61,202 bases of DNA from Ruminococcus sp. (GTDB lineage: Bacteria; Bacillota; Clostridia; Oscillospirales; Ruminococcaceae), in assembly GCA_017471405.1 (NCBI GenBank), contig JAFUTK010000060.1, positions 1-61,202 of the forward strand, given 5' to 3'. Shown here in pieces: positions 43,571-52,176 of this stretch. Position numbers and translations under genes: made by a program. The number at the start of each line of letters is the position of its first letter. The stretch's first letter is position 1. The notes beneath the pieces are model-generated. The model did not search any database. It worked only from the letters and a program-made list of their open reading frames with translations, and had not been told where the DNA came from.

Positions 43571-43731
43571 TTTCAACAATCGGGAAAACAACGAAAAATC
43601 AGCGGGTTTTCAACGGTTTCAACAGACTTTTCAACACTTTTGAGCTCCGAAAACCGACTTTCAACACTCCTTTTCAACTTTTTGTTGAAAACTCGCCCAC
43701 ATTTGATTACTTTCAACATTTTCTTTCAAAA
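43571..43731. repeat. Array of TTTCAACA motifs
   Basis: TTTCAAC begins at 43571, 43608, 43617, 43629, 43659, 43672 and 43711; the inverted form TGTTGAAA lies at 43683-43690, and a degenerate TTTCAAAA at 43724. Most copies are followed by A. Spacing is irregular, so this is not a tandem repeat. It may be a binding-site cluster. Confidence 0.6.
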
Positions 43732-43912
43732 CAGTATGATTTTACCAATTATCAGCCGATTTGTATTAACAAGTTATGAATAACGACTCTGGACAAGTTC
43801 CAGAACATACCCGTTTTTACCCACGCTAATATGCCCTTCCGGAGATTATGACCCTCCGGGGAGGAAAAATTGTAAAAAAAATATAAACAGCCGCAAAAAT
43901 CTCTCAAGACTA

Positions 43913-43941
43913 TTGGATTTTTGGAAAAAATGTGATATAAT
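43913..43941 (+). promoter_or_regulatory. Promoter of rlmB
   Basis: TTGGAT (43913-43918), 17-base spacer, TATAAT (43936-43941). The transcript leader contains the hairpin GCCGCGC-TGC-GCGGC. Confidence 0.75.
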
Positions 43942-43995
43942 GCATTTATGTATATATACTGCCGCGCTGCGCGGCAAAAAAAAGGAACTGACCTT

Positions 43996-44784
43996 ATGGA
44001 TAAAAATAACAGGCCGCGTCGCCCCGTTCAGCAGGACGATGAGCGGGACGAGCAGCTGATAATCGGGCGCAACCCCGTCACCGAGGCTATAAAGTCCGGA
44101 ATGAATATCGACGCTATATATGTGGACCCCGACGCCGGCGGCTCGATAGGGCATATCCTCTCGCTTGCGAAGCAGCAGGGGATAGTCGTCAAGAACGCCG
44201 ACGACAGAAAGCTCTCTAAGATGTGCAGGGGAGCCTCCCATCAGGGGATAATTGCGGTGGGGGCCTGTGCCGAGTATGTGTCTGTAGATGATATACTCAA
44301 GGCTGCCGAGGATAAAAACGAGGAGCCCTTTATCATCATCTGCGACGAGATAGAGGATCCCCATAATCTGGGAGCCATTATCAGAACTGCCGAAACTGCG
44401 GGCGCCCACGGCGTCATCATACCGAAAAGGCGCAGCGCTTCGCTGAACTACACCGTATTCAAGACCTCTGCCGGAGCTGCAAGCTATGTGCCCGTTGCAA
44501 GGGTCTCCAATCTGGCCTCCGCCATTGACGACCTGAAAAAGAGGGGGGTCTGGATCTACGGCACCGACGGCGCCGGCGAGGATTACGCCTCCGTCAGTCT
44601 GACAGGCCCTGTGGGGCTGGTCATAGGCTCGGAGGGCTTTGGAATGGGGCGTCTTATCAAGGATAAATGCGATCACCTTTTGCGCCTCCCTATGGCGGGC
44701 AGGATAACCTCCCTCAACGCATCAGTCGCTGCGGGGATATTTATGTATGAGATCGTAAGGCAGCGTAGGAGCTGCATAAAGTAA
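43996..44784 (+). CDS. rlmB: 23S rRNA 2'-O-methyltransferase, RlmB/SpoU family
   Basis: 262-aa SPOUT methyltransferase, expected to methylate G2251 of 23S rRNA with S-adenosylmethionine. The N-terminal substrate-binding domain starts IIGRNPVTEAIKSG. The knotted catalytic domain has DEIEDPHNLGAIIRTAE, VIGSEGFGM and the LPMAGRITSLNASVAAGI motif 3. ATG 43996 has AAAAGGAAC upstream; the frame extends a little further back. The next gene starts 12 bases later, so the pair is probably co-transcribed. Confidence 0.94.
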   Translation: MDKNNRPRRPVQQDDERDEQLIIGRNPVTEAIKSGMNIDAIYVDPDAGGSIGHILSLAKQQGIVVKNADDRKLSKMCRGASHQGIIAVGACAEYVSVDDILKAAEDKNEEPFIIICDEIEDPHNLGAIIRTAETAGAHGVIIPKRRSASLNYTVFKTSAGAASYVPVARVSNLASAIDDLKKRGVWIYGTDGAGEDYASVSLTGPVGLVIGSEGFGMGRLIKDKCDHLLRLPMAGRITSLNASVAAGIFMYEIVRQRRSCIK

Positions 44785-44796
44785 GGAGCTGATCAC

Positions 44797-46992
44797 TTGT
44801 CTGACAAGCTGTCGATCGACGATATAGTCAATGAGTACAACGAAAAGAAGGCTAAGGATGCGGAGCAGGAGGCTCCCGCTCAGGAGGTCGAGCCCATTAT
44901 CCCGGACGTTCCCGCGGAGCAGGCTGACCCCGAGCGCGCAGAGAAGAATGCCGAGCTTATCGAAAGCATTATGAAGATGCGGCGTGAGAGCGGCGGCGTC
45001 TCCGAGGAGAGCGAGGAAACGCCTGTGAGCCGTCCCCACGTCAGCGATATTGATATGGGCCTCACCGGCAAGATAATCCCCAAGACTGAGGAGATCGAGC
45101 GGGTGGATATTCCCTCCGACTTAGACTATGAGGAGAAATCAAAGCTGCTCCGCGACCACAGACGCAGCAAGGTGGATAGCTTCCGCCTAAAGCACGCCGA
45201 GGATCCGGAGGAGGAAGAGGAGATAGAGACCAAGCACACCGGTCAGCACGAATTCGAGCAGTTCGAGGACGAGGACGAGGTGCTCTCGGATATCCTCCAG
45301 GTCAAGCAGAACCTGACTGTGAGAATGATAGTGCTGCTGTTTGCGGGAGTGTTCTCCCTGCTGATAACGCTGGCTAACGACTTCGGGCTCTCGCTGGTCA
45401 AGGTGTTCGACAAGGTGGAGTTCCCCTCCACATACCTGTTCACTAACACCATAGCAGGGCTTGTGGCTATCGCCATTTCCTATACGGTAGTGCTGGAGGG
45501 TATAAAGAACATCTTCCGCCGCCGCGCCGACTGCGACAGCATCGCTGCCATAGGCATACTGGTGAGCGTTGTTTCTGGCATTGCCACGCTGTTTGAGCCG
45601 TCTATCGTGCGCCAGAGCTTTTACCATATCTACACATCAATCGCCATCATAGGGCTGATATTCAACACCTTGGGCAAGCTGATGATAGTCAAGCGCACCG
45701 AGCGCAACTTCCGCTTTGTTGCCGATGACTTCGAGCGCTGCGCCCTTGTCACCGTCGATGACGAGGACACCGCAGGAAAGTTCACTAAGGGCGTGCTCAA
45801 CGACTTTCCCGAGCTGGCTACTATGCGCCGGACAGAGTTTATCAAGGACTTTATGAAGAACTCCTATTCCTCCGACGTGGCCGACACCTACGCCCGCAGA
45901 ATGACCCCGCTGATACTTTTAGCGGGAGTGATAGTCGGGCTGCTGTCAATGGTGTTTGAAAAGAACACCGCCGGTATGACCGAAAAGGTGTTCAATATGC
46001 TGGCAGTTATGTCAGGGACGATAACCCTCTGCTCGTCGCTGTCGCTGATGCTTATCGTTAATATCCCGCTGGGAAGAGCGCAGAACAAGTATCTGCAATA
46101 TTCCGGCGTAATACTTGGCTATTCCGCTGTTGACCGTTTCTGCGACACCAACTCCGTCCTTGTGGACGCAGAGCAGCTGTTCCCCAAGGGAATGGTAGAC
46201 CTGAAAAGCATCAAGCTGCTGGGATCAACCAAGATAGAGGAGTGCATACTTTATGCCGCCAGCCTTGCCTGCCAGGCGGGGAGCGTGCTCAAGCCTACCT
46301 TCTACAAAATGCTCCGGGGAAAGACCGAGATGCTCTACCCCGTAGAGAGCTATATCTACGAGGACGGGCTGGGTCTCTCCGGCTGGATAGAGAATAAGCG
46401 TGTGCTTTTCGGCTCCAGAGAGCTGATGGAGAACCACTCCATAGAGGGACTCCCCCCCAAGAGCAAGGAGGCGGACTACGCCAAGGGCAATATGGTGCTG
46501 TATCTCTCGGTATCGGGCGTTGTTTCGATGCTGTTCGTGGTGCAGGCAAAGGCAAGCCTTTCGGTGTCCCGCTGGCTCAAGGAGATGGGAAATAACGGCA
46601 TCGTCACCGTTGTGAGAACAGTAGACGGCTTCATCGACCTGGACTTCCTCTCCGAGCTCTTCGGCGCGGACAAGTCTATGCTTAAGCTCCTGCCCTTCCG
46701 TTTTCATAAGGATTACGTAAAGGAGACCGAGTACACCCCGGAGGTTTCCTCCCCGATGCTCTGCTCGGGACATTTCCCCTCCTTTGCTATGCTGCTGATA
46801 GGCACCAAGAACCTAAAGCAGATAACCGCTCTGGGCGTGGCTATACAGGCCGGCGCCGCAGTCCTGGGAGCGGGCATCGCCCTTGTGATGACCCTGCTGG
46901 GCACCTTCGGGCAGATAAACCCCACCTTCGCGCTGGTATACAATCTGGTATTTATGCTGGTGACGCTGGCAGCGGAGAACAGAAAAGTCTGA
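44797..46992 (+). CDS. Degenerate P1B-type-ATPase-like membrane protein
   Basis: 731 aa, TTG start with AAGGAG 8 bases upstream. A disordered acidic region (about 1-165) is followed by four membrane helices, a cytoplasmic segment in the A-domain place without TGE, two helices, a large cytoplasmic domain, and two final helices. The plan follows heavy-metal P-type ATPases: IVNIPLGRAQ (423-426) lies where CPCALG is expected; VLVDAEQLF (D457) replaces DKTGTLT; VYED-GLGLSGW-KRVLFGSRELME matches the N-domain. No GDGxND is present. It cannot be a normal ion pump; a regulatory or scaffold role is possible. Confidence 0.75.
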   Translation: MSDKLSIDDIVNEYNEKKAKDAEQEAPAQEVEPIIPDVPAEQADPERAEKNAELIESIMKMRRESGGVSEESEETPVSRPHVSDIDMGLTGKIIPKTEEIERVDIPSDLDYEEKSKLLRDHRRSKVDSFRLKHAEDPEEEEEIETKHTGQHEFEQFEDEDEVLSDILQVKQNLTVRMIVLLFAGVFSLLITLANDFGLSLVKVFDKVEFPSTYLFTNTIAGLVAIAISYTVVLEGIKNIFRRRADCDSIAAIGILVSVVSGIATLFEPSIVRQSFYHIYTSIAIIGLIFNTLGKLMIVKRTERNFRFVADDFERCALVTVDDEDTAGKFTKGVLNDFPELATMRRTEFIKDFMKNSYSSDVADTYARRMTPLILLAGVIVGLLSMVFEKNTAGMTEKVFNMLAVMSGTITLCSSLSLMLIVNIPLGRAQNKYLQYSGVILGYSAVDRFCDTNSVLVDAEQLFPKGMVDLKSIKLLGSTKIEECILYAASLACQAGSVLKPTFYKMLRGKTEMLYPVESYIYEDGLGLSGWIENKRVLFGSRELMENHSIEGLPPKSKEADYAKGNMVLYLSVSGVVSMLFVVQAKASLSVSRWLKEMGNNGIVTVVRTVDGFIDLDFLSELFGADKSMLKLLPFRFHKDYVKETEYTPEVSSPMLCSGHFPSFAMLLIGTKNLKQITALGVAIQAGAAVLGAGIALVMTLLGTFGQINPTFALVYNLVFMLVTLAAENRKV

Positions 46993-47000
46993 TATTGAAG

Positions 47001-47039
47001 AAAAAGGTATCTCTCCCAACAGGGAGCGATATCTTTTTT
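47001..47039 (+). terminator. Terminator
   Basis: Imperfect stem AAAAAGGTATC(T)CTCCC...GGGAG(C)GATATCTTTTTT after the P-type-like gene. Confidence 0.72.
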
Positions 47040-47131
47040 CGTCTCCTGTATCAAAAAATGAACAATCTGTCAAATTGTACATATGAACATCAAAAAGTAA
47101 GATTATTTTGCAAAAAACCGCAAAATAAGTG

Positions 47132-47160
47132 TTGCAATTTATGAAATTATATGCTATAAT
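47132..47160 (+). promoter_or_regulatory. Promoter of mscL
   Basis: TTGCAA (47132-47137), 17-base spacer, TATAAT (47155-47160). Confidence 0.78.
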
Positions 47161-47191
47161 TAAGAAAATTTTTGATTTGAGGTGTTTCACT

Positions 47192-47599
47192 ATGAAAAAA
47201 TTTCTGGAAGAGTTCAAGGCCTTTGCCTTGAAGGGCAACGTAATGGATCTTGCGATAGGCGTTATCATCGGTGCTGCTTTCGGCAACATCGTAACAGCCT
47301 TCACTGAGGATATCATCAATCCTCTCATCGCAGGCATCGGCGGAGCTGAGTTCGGCTTCAAGATCAAGATCTACGGCGGTCAGTACATTCTTCTCGGAGA
47401 CTTCATCACGGCTATTGTTAACTTCCTCATCATGGCATTCTGCATATTCCTGATGATGAAGGCTGTAAACAAGCTGATGAGCCTTGGCAAGAAGAAGGAA
47501 GCGGAAGCTGCTCCCACCACCAAGACCTGCCCCTTCTGCAAGACCGATATCAACATCGAGGCTACAAGATGCCCCAACTGCACCTCGCAGCTCGACTAA
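47192..47599 (+). CDS. mscL: Large-conductance mechanosensitive channel MscL with zinc-ribbon tail
   Basis: 135-aa channel that opens at high membrane tension to release solutes on osmotic downshock. The N-terminal amphipathic helix MKKFLEEFKAFALKGN, TM1 (VMDLAIGVIIGAAFGNIV) and TM2 (about 67-90) are typical. After the cytoplasmic helix the protein ends in a short zinc ribbon, CPFC...CPNC, not present in the E. coli channel. ATG 47192 follows GAGGTG; an earlier in-frame codon lies in the promoter. Single-gene transcript. Confidence 0.94.
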   Translation: MKKFLEEFKAFALKGNVMDLAIGVIIGAAFGNIVTAFTEDIINPLIAGIGGAEFGFKIKIYGGQYILLGDFITAIVNFLIMAFCIFLMMKAVNKLMSLGKKKEAEAAPTTKTCPFCKTDINIEATRCPNCTSQLD

Positions 47600-47644
47600 T
47601 TCTTTTCCCTTCGCGCCCGGGCTTTTGCGGGCGTACATTGGCGG

Positions 47645-47702
47645 CACCGCGCCTGTAGAACAGTGTGTGATGCGGCCGAAGGTACTCGCATTCCACAAGA
47701 TG
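47645..47702 (-). repeat. Dispersed intergenic repeat family 1, copy D (partial)
   Basis: On the minus strand: CATCTTGTGGAATGCGAGTACC followed by TTCGGCCGCATCAC and ending GCGCGGTGCCGCC. The right-hand core of copies A-C is missing. Confidence 0.65.
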
Positions 47703-47795
47703 AGATGTGAGAGTCATTATATGACACCGTAGGGTGGGGGCTTGCCCCCCCCTTTTCTTTTTTATGCTCGGGCTGTACTCCTGGAATAAAAATCC

Positions 47796-47824
47796 TTGAC
47801 AACGCCCATAATATGGAGTATAAT
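47796..47824 (+). promoter_or_regulatory. Promoter of ldh
   Basis: TTGACA (47796-47801), 17-base spacer, TATAAT (47819-47824). Confidence 0.8.
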
Positions 47825-47854
47825 CAAAGTATACCAATTAAGGAGGTTTTAGCT

Positions 47855-48808
47855 GTGAATACTGATAAAAGAAAGGTCGTGCTCATCGGCACAGGAATGG
47901 TGGGAATGAGCTTTGCCTATGCGCTGGTAAATCAGGGAGGCATCTGCAACGAGCTGGTGCTGATAGATGTAAACAAGGAGCGCGCCAACGGCGAGGCTAT
48001 GGACCTAAACCACGGTCTAGCATTCGCCAAGTCCAATATGAGGATATATGCCGGAGACTACCACGACTGCAAGGACGCTGATATAATCGTCATCGCGGCG
48101 GGCGTAGCCCAGAAGGAGGGCGAAAGCAGGCTGGACCTCCTGCAGCGCAATACCGAGGTGTTCCGCTCTATAATCACTCCCGTTGTAAAGAGCGGCTTTG
48201 ACGGCATCTTCCTGGTGGCGACCAACCCCGTTGACATAATGACCCGCGTGACCTACGAGCTCTCACGCTTCGGAGCGTCCAGAGTAATAGGCACCGGCAC
48301 ATCGCTGGATACTGCGCGTCTGCGCTATCTGCTGGGAGACTATTTCACCGTTGACCCCAAGAATATCCACGCCTACGTTATCGGCGAGCATGGCGATAGC
48401 GAGTTCGTGCCCCTGTCACAGGTGATGCTGGCTACCAAGCCGGTGCTGACCATTCTGGAGGACGACCGCAACAACTACTGCCGCAAGGATATGGAGAGGA
48501 TAGAGGAGCAGGTGCGCACCGCCGCCTACAAGATAATCGAGGCCAAGCGCGCCACCTACTACGGCATCGGAATGGCGCTGGCACGTATCGTTAAGGCCAT
48601 ACTGGGCGATGAGAACAGCGTGCTGACCGTTTCCGCCAAGCTCTGCGGAGAGTATGGCGAGCGCCATGTTTTCATCGGCGTTCCCACCATCATCGGGCGC
48701 AACGGTGTCAAGGAGATAGTGGAGCTCGACCTCACTGACGAGGAAAAGGAGAAGTTCAGCAAGTCCGTCCAGCTGCTGGACGAGTATTTCGAGGGGCTTA
48801 AGCTCTGA
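47855..48808 (+). CDS. ldh: L-lactate dehydrogenase
   Basis: 317-aa NAD-dependent enzyme reducing pyruvate to lactate, regenerating NAD+ in fermentation. Rossmann motif GTGMVGMSFA; AGVAQKEGESRLDLLQRN, where the Q fits lactate rather than malate dehydrogenase specificity; the catalytic His in GEHGDSE; and VIGTGTSLDTARLR. GTG 47855 is preferred, with AGGAGG 8 bases before it; the upstream open frame overlaps the promoter. It has its own promoter and no partner genes. Confidence 0.93.
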   Translation: MNTDKRKVVLIGTGMVGMSFAYALVNQGGICNELVLIDVNKERANGEAMDLNHGLAFAKSNMRIYAGDYHDCKDADIIVIAAGVAQKEGESRLDLLQRNTEVFRSIITPVVKSGFDGIFLVATNPVDIMTRVTYELSRFGASRVIGTGTSLDTARLRYLLGDYFTVDPKNIHAYVIGEHGDSEFVPLSQVMLATKPVLTILEDDRNNYCRKDMERIEEQVRTAAYKIIEAKRATYYGIGMALARIVKAILGDENSVLTVSAKLCGEYGERHVFIGVPTIIGRNGVKEIVELDLTDEEKEKFSKSVQLLDEYFEGLKL

Positions 48809-48884
48809 TAACACGCAAATTTAGCATTTTAAGTCCAAAAAATTATACAGAAATTAACTGTACTGTTTTTTGGACTTATTTTTG

Positions 48885-48913
48885 TTGCATTTTCTGACAG
48901 AATGTGTTATAAT
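48885..48913 (+). promoter_or_regulatory. Promoter of rmuC
   Basis: TTGCAT (48885-48890), 17-base spacer, TATAAT (48908-48913). Confidence 0.78.
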
Positions 48914-48956
48914 GTAGGGGTAAATTTCAGACCTGAAAAAAGAAAGGGGAAAGAAT

Positions 48957-50591
48957 ATGGATATCGCATTGCTTATACTCAGCATAGTTATAATCCTGCT
49001 GCTGGCGGTGCTCATCTACAGAACGGCGCAGTCGGGAGGGGAGCGTGCCGCTGAGCTGGTAAAAAGGCTGGAGGAGACCGTCTCCGAAAGCAACAGAGAG
49101 CTTCGCCGGGACGTTAGCGAGAATGTCCAGTCCAGCGTTTCGTCTATGGGCTCAATGCTGAACGAGAGCCAGCGCACAGCCTCGGACACTATGTCAAAGA
49201 ATATGTCCGATAGGCTGGGCAGCCTGGAAAACCGCTTTGCAACTCTGGAAAAGAGCAACGCCCAGAACCTCACCGATGTCCGCAAGACTATGGACGACAG
49301 CTTCAAGACTATCCGGGAGGAGAATTCCGGCAACCTTGAAACTATCAGAAAAACTGTGGGCGAGGAGCTTGACCAGAAGCTGAAATCGGAGTTCAAGCTC
49401 ATCTCCGAGACCCAGAACCAGAACCTTGGCAAGATGTCCGAGAGCCAAAATCAGACTCTCAATAAAATGTCGGAAAGCCAAAATCAGAACCTGAACAAGA
49501 TGTCCGACAGTCAGAACCAAAGCCTGAACAAGATGTCGGAGGAGCTGAAAAACTCCCTCCTGCTCTTTGAGCAGCGCCTTAAGGGGCTGGAGGACAGCAA
49601 CAAGAAGGATCAGGAGCAGATGCGCCAGGAGATGCAGCGCCAGCTCACCAATATCCGCGAGGACAACAGCAAGAGGCTTGAGAGCATACAGAACACAGTC
49701 AATGAGAAGCTTGACCAACGGCTCAACGACTCCTTCAAGCAGGTCAGCGAGCGTCTTGAGCAGGTCTATAAGGGGCTGGGCGAGATGCAGACCATTGCCT
49801 CCGGCGTGGGAGACCTGAAAAAGGTGCTCTCCAACGTCAAGACCCGCGGAATTATGGGAGAAATTCAGCTGGGCGCTATCCTTTCCGAGATACTTGCCCC
49901 CGAGCAGTATGAGACCAACGTGGAGATTGTTCCCGGCAGCAAGAAGGTGGTGGAGTTTGCAGTTAAGCTGCCCGGCACCACCGAGGGAGACAAGCCGGTT
50001 TACCTGCCTATCGACTCCAAGTTCCCGGGAGAGCGCTACTCAGCCCTGCAGGACGCCTATGAGTCCGGCAGCCCTGAGGCAGTATCCGAGGCGAAGAAGG
50101 CTCTCGTGACCGAGATAAAGCTCTGCGCCAAGGATATCAGCACCAAGTACATCTGTCCGCCCTACTCCACCAACTTCGCTATTATGTTCCTGCCCTTTGA
50201 GGGACTTTACGCCGAGGTGGTCAACAGCGGACTGGTGGACGAGCTGCAGCGCACCTTCAGCGTGAACGTGGCAGGCCCCTCAACTATGGCGGCGCTGCTC
50301 AACTCCCTGCAAATGGGCTTCCGCACACTGGCTCTGCAAAAGCGTTCTACTGAGGTGTGGAACGTGCTGGGCGCCGTCAAGACCGAATTCGGCACCTTTA
50401 AAGCTGCCCTTGAAAAGGCTCAGAAGCAGATACAGACCGCCGAGAGCAGCCTTAATACTCTGGTGGGCACCAGAATGAACGTTATGAGCCGCAAGCTCAA
50501 GGACGTTGAGGCTCTCCCTGCCGATACAGCCGCCAAGGTGCTGGGCACTGATGCCCTCACCCTCATCGACACCTCCGACGACGAAGATTGA
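48957..50591 (+). CDS. rmuC: RmuC-family DNA recombination protein
   Basis: 544-aa protein with an N-terminal membrane helix (ALLILSIVIILLLAVLIY), a long coiled coil (about 28-285), and the RmuC nuclease-like domain (about 290-490; TRGIMGEIQLGAILSEIL, LPIDSKFPGERYSAL). RmuC limits certain recombination events, perhaps as a nuclease. The coiled coil contains four consecutive 11-residue units of the type KMSESQNQNLN (about 160-203), suggesting a hendecad coil. Single-gene transcript with its own promoter and terminator. Confidence 0.92.
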   Translation: MDIALLILSIVIILLLAVLIYRTAQSGGERAAELVKRLEETVSESNRELRRDVSENVQSSVSSMGSMLNESQRTASDTMSKNMSDRLGSLENRFATLEKSNAQNLTDVRKTMDDSFKTIREENSGNLETIRKTVGEELDQKLKSEFKLISETQNQNLGKMSESQNQTLNKMSESQNQNLNKMSDSQNQSLNKMSEELKNSLLLFEQRLKGLEDSNKKDQEQMRQEMQRQLTNIREDNSKRLESIQNTVNEKLDQRLNDSFKQVSERLEQVYKGLGEMQTIASGVGDLKKVLSNVKTRGIMGEIQLGAILSEILAPEQYETNVEIVPGSKKVVEFAVKLPGTTEGDKPVYLPIDSKFPGERYSALQDAYESGSPEAVSEAKKALVTEIKLCAKDISTKYICPPYSTNFAIMFLPFEGLYAEVVNSGLVDELQRTFSVNVAGPSTMAALLNSLQMGFRTLALQKRSTEVWNVLGAVKTEFGTFKAALEKAQKQIQTAESSLNTLVGTRMNVMSRKLKDVEALPADTAAKVLGTDALTLIDTSDDED

Positions 50592-50593
50592 CA

Positions 50594-50634
50594 AAAAGCT
50601 CCTGCTGTGGTATAATATACACAGCAGGAGCTTT
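50594..50634 (+). terminator. Terminator of rmuC
   Basis: Stem AAAGCTCCTGCTGTG...CACAGCAGGAGCTTT. The loop contains TATAAT by chance or as part of a promoter for the next gene. Confidence 0.78.
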
Positions 50635-50684
50635 CTGCTTCGGCAGAAAACAGGTTTATCCGTTTTGCAGGGAGGTGACCCACT

Positions 50685-51221
50685 GTGGAAAATACAGGCG
50701 GAAATAAGAAAAGACTTCTGAGCAGCACCAATGCAGTGACTATTCTCACCGTCCTGATAGCGGCTGTGCTTTGTGTTATACTGGTGGTGTTTGTGGCAAA
50801 GAAGCTCTTTGCCAGCAACAGCAGGGACGTACCTGTCGGGCTCAATACCGCTACCATAGCAGCTGCGGTGACAAATATCCCTGACGCGCAGGAGCAGCCC
50901 GCAGTTACGACCTCGGTGACAAAACAGACTACCTCCGAAACGGTGCTGACCACAGCGCCTCTGCCCGAAGAGATGTATGTTGTCACATATGTCCAGCTAC
51001 AGGCGGAGCCTAGTGTGGACGCGGCTAATCTCATCTGTATGTCTCCGAATATCAAGGTGAAGGTGCTGGAAAGGACCTCTGAGGGCTATATGAAGGTCAC
51101 CTTCTTAAACTGCGACGATACCGTTTACACAGGCTACGTGCTGGAATCCTTCCTCTCTCCCGTACCTGTGGAGAGGGAGACGACCACCACCGCCGAGACA
51201 GAATTATTCGCAGGGGAATAA
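50685..51221 (+). CDS. Membrane-anchored SH3-like domain protein
   Basis: 178-aa protein, GTG start with GGGAGGTGA 6 bases upstream. One membrane segment (about 18-40), a Thr/Ala-rich linker, and a single bacterial SH3-like domain outside (about 95-165; YVVTYVQLQAEPSVDAANLI), then a Thr-rich tail. SH3-like domains often bind cell wall; ligand unknown. A terminator follows, so it is a single-gene transcript. Confidence 0.75.
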   Translation: MENTGGNKKRLLSSTNAVTILTVLIAAVLCVILVVFVAKKLFASNSRDVPVGLNTATIAAAVTNIPDAQEQPAVTTSVTKQTTSETVLTTAPLPEEMYVVTYVQLQAEPSVDAANLICMSPNIKVKVLERTSEGYMKVTFLNCDDTVYTGYVLESFLSPVPVERETTTTAETELFAGE

Positions 51222-51233
51222 CATAAGACACAT

Positions 51234-51258
51234 ACGGACGGCTTTGCCGTCCGTTTTT
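51234..51258 (+). terminator. Terminator
   Basis: Stem ACGGACGGC-TTT-GCCGTCCGT followed by Ts. Confidence 0.85.
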
Positions 51259-51270
51259 AGGTGAAGAGAT

Positions 51271-51960
51271 ATGCTTACTGAAAAACGCAGCCTGACATTG
51301 GAGGACGGCCGCACTATAGAATACTTCGTTGACCGGGGCAAGCGGCGCAACACCTACATCTCCGTCCGGGACGGAAGGGTGGTGCTGAAGCTCTCGGCCT
51401 ATTCCGATATAGCCAAGGGCGAGCAGTTTATCCGCGAAAAGGCCGACTGGATACTGGAAAGCCTGCAAACCCATCAGACCGAGGCGATAAGGCCCGTCAC
51501 CTTCACAGAGGGGGAGCGATTCACTTTGGCAGGGGAGGAGTATGTCATCACCTGTCAGCCCGCAGAGAGATACACCCCTCCGCGCTTTGAGGACGGAAAG
51601 CTCATAGTTTTTGTCAGCAGGACCAACGATGATCGCTATGTCGCCTCCCAGGCCGCAAGGGCATTGGCGGATAAGACTATGGAGATAATACGCCGGGAAT
51701 TTGAGCGCCTCACCGCCCTGACGGGGCTGTTCCCGAAAAAGGTCACCGTCAAGCAGATGACTGCCAGCTGGGGGAGATGCTCCTCCAAGGGGGATATCTC
51801 CATCAACTCCAACGCCATATTCTACGACCTTGAATGTATCGACTACGTCATCATTCACGAGCTCTGCCACCTGAGGCATATGGACCACAGCCCGGAATTC
51901 TGGGCGCTGGTGGGAAAATACTGCCCCGAATGGAAGCGCATACGCGGAAAAATGAAATAA
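51271..51960 (+). CDS. YgjP-type M48-like metallopeptidase
   Basis: 229-aa zinc metallopeptidase domain protein of the YgjP/DUF45 family. It has the zinc motif HELCH at 196-200 with a downstream H (MDHSPEFW) and the preceding TASWGRCSSKGDISIN segment, which is strongly conserved. The in vivo substrate is unknown. ATG 51271 lies 13 bases after the hairpin terminator, preceded by AGGTGAAGAG. Confidence 0.9.
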   Translation: MLTEKRSLTLEDGRTIEYFVDRGKRRNTYISVRDGRVVLKLSAYSDIAKGEQFIREKADWILESLQTHQTEAIRPVTFTEGERFTLAGEEYVITCQPAERYTPPRFEDGKLIVFVSRTNDDRYVASQAARALADKTMEIIRREFERLTALTGLFPKKVTVKQMTASWGRCSSKGDISINSNAIFYDLECIDYVIIHELCHLRHMDHSPEFWALVGKYCPEWKRIRGKMK

Positions 51961-52084
51961 GCGGCAGAGGGGATTTTTGCTCCAAGCCCGGGAAAGTGGG
52001 TGTAAATTTCCCTAAAAATTTCGTGGCAGGGCGGGAGAATAGTGTAACATTCAATGAAATAGGCATTGTAAACAATTACCCGGC

Positions 52085-52113
52085 TTGACATTTGGGCAGA
52101 ATACACATATAAT
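52085..52113 (+). promoter_or_regulatory. Upstream promoter of glycogen phosphorylase gene
   Basis: TTGACA (52085-52090), 17-base spacer, TATAAT (52108-52113). Confidence 0.72.
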
Positions 52114-52176
52114 ATTATTATCTGGCATTGCAGCCTGCGGTTTGGGTCAAATTTTTTACCTATTCACAGGAAATGG

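Larger units (their letters stand above)
43232..43995. other. 764-base non-coding region with hairpins and a TTTCAACA array
   Basis: No gene is supported. From left: hairpins ACAGTCC...GGACTGT (about 43276-43293) and GAGTAC...GTACTC (about 43298-43317); a GC hairpin CGGGGCAAAGCCCG (43421-43434); a long AT-rich stretch; an array of TTTCAAC(A) motifs at 43571-43731; then the rlmB promoter (43913-43941). Confidence 0.6.

Noticed and set aside
43571-43731. TTTCAACA array considered as a replication origin
   Set aside because: The motifs are not DnaA boxes (TTATCCACA), and no dnaA, dnaN or rep gene is nearby.
43490-43783. 97-codon Phe/Ser/Leu-rich frame over the TTTCAACA array
   Set aside because: No ribosome site, composition unlike all neighbours, and the frame is a by-product of the AT-rich repeated motif.
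47796-47850. Rex operator at the ldh promoter
   Set aside because: No sequence near the promoter approaches TTGTTAANNNNTTAACAA.
49405-49545. 33-base tandem repeats considered as a CRISPR array
   Set aside because: The repeats are contiguous, in frame, and encode a coiled-coil unit in RmuC; there are no spacers or cas genes.
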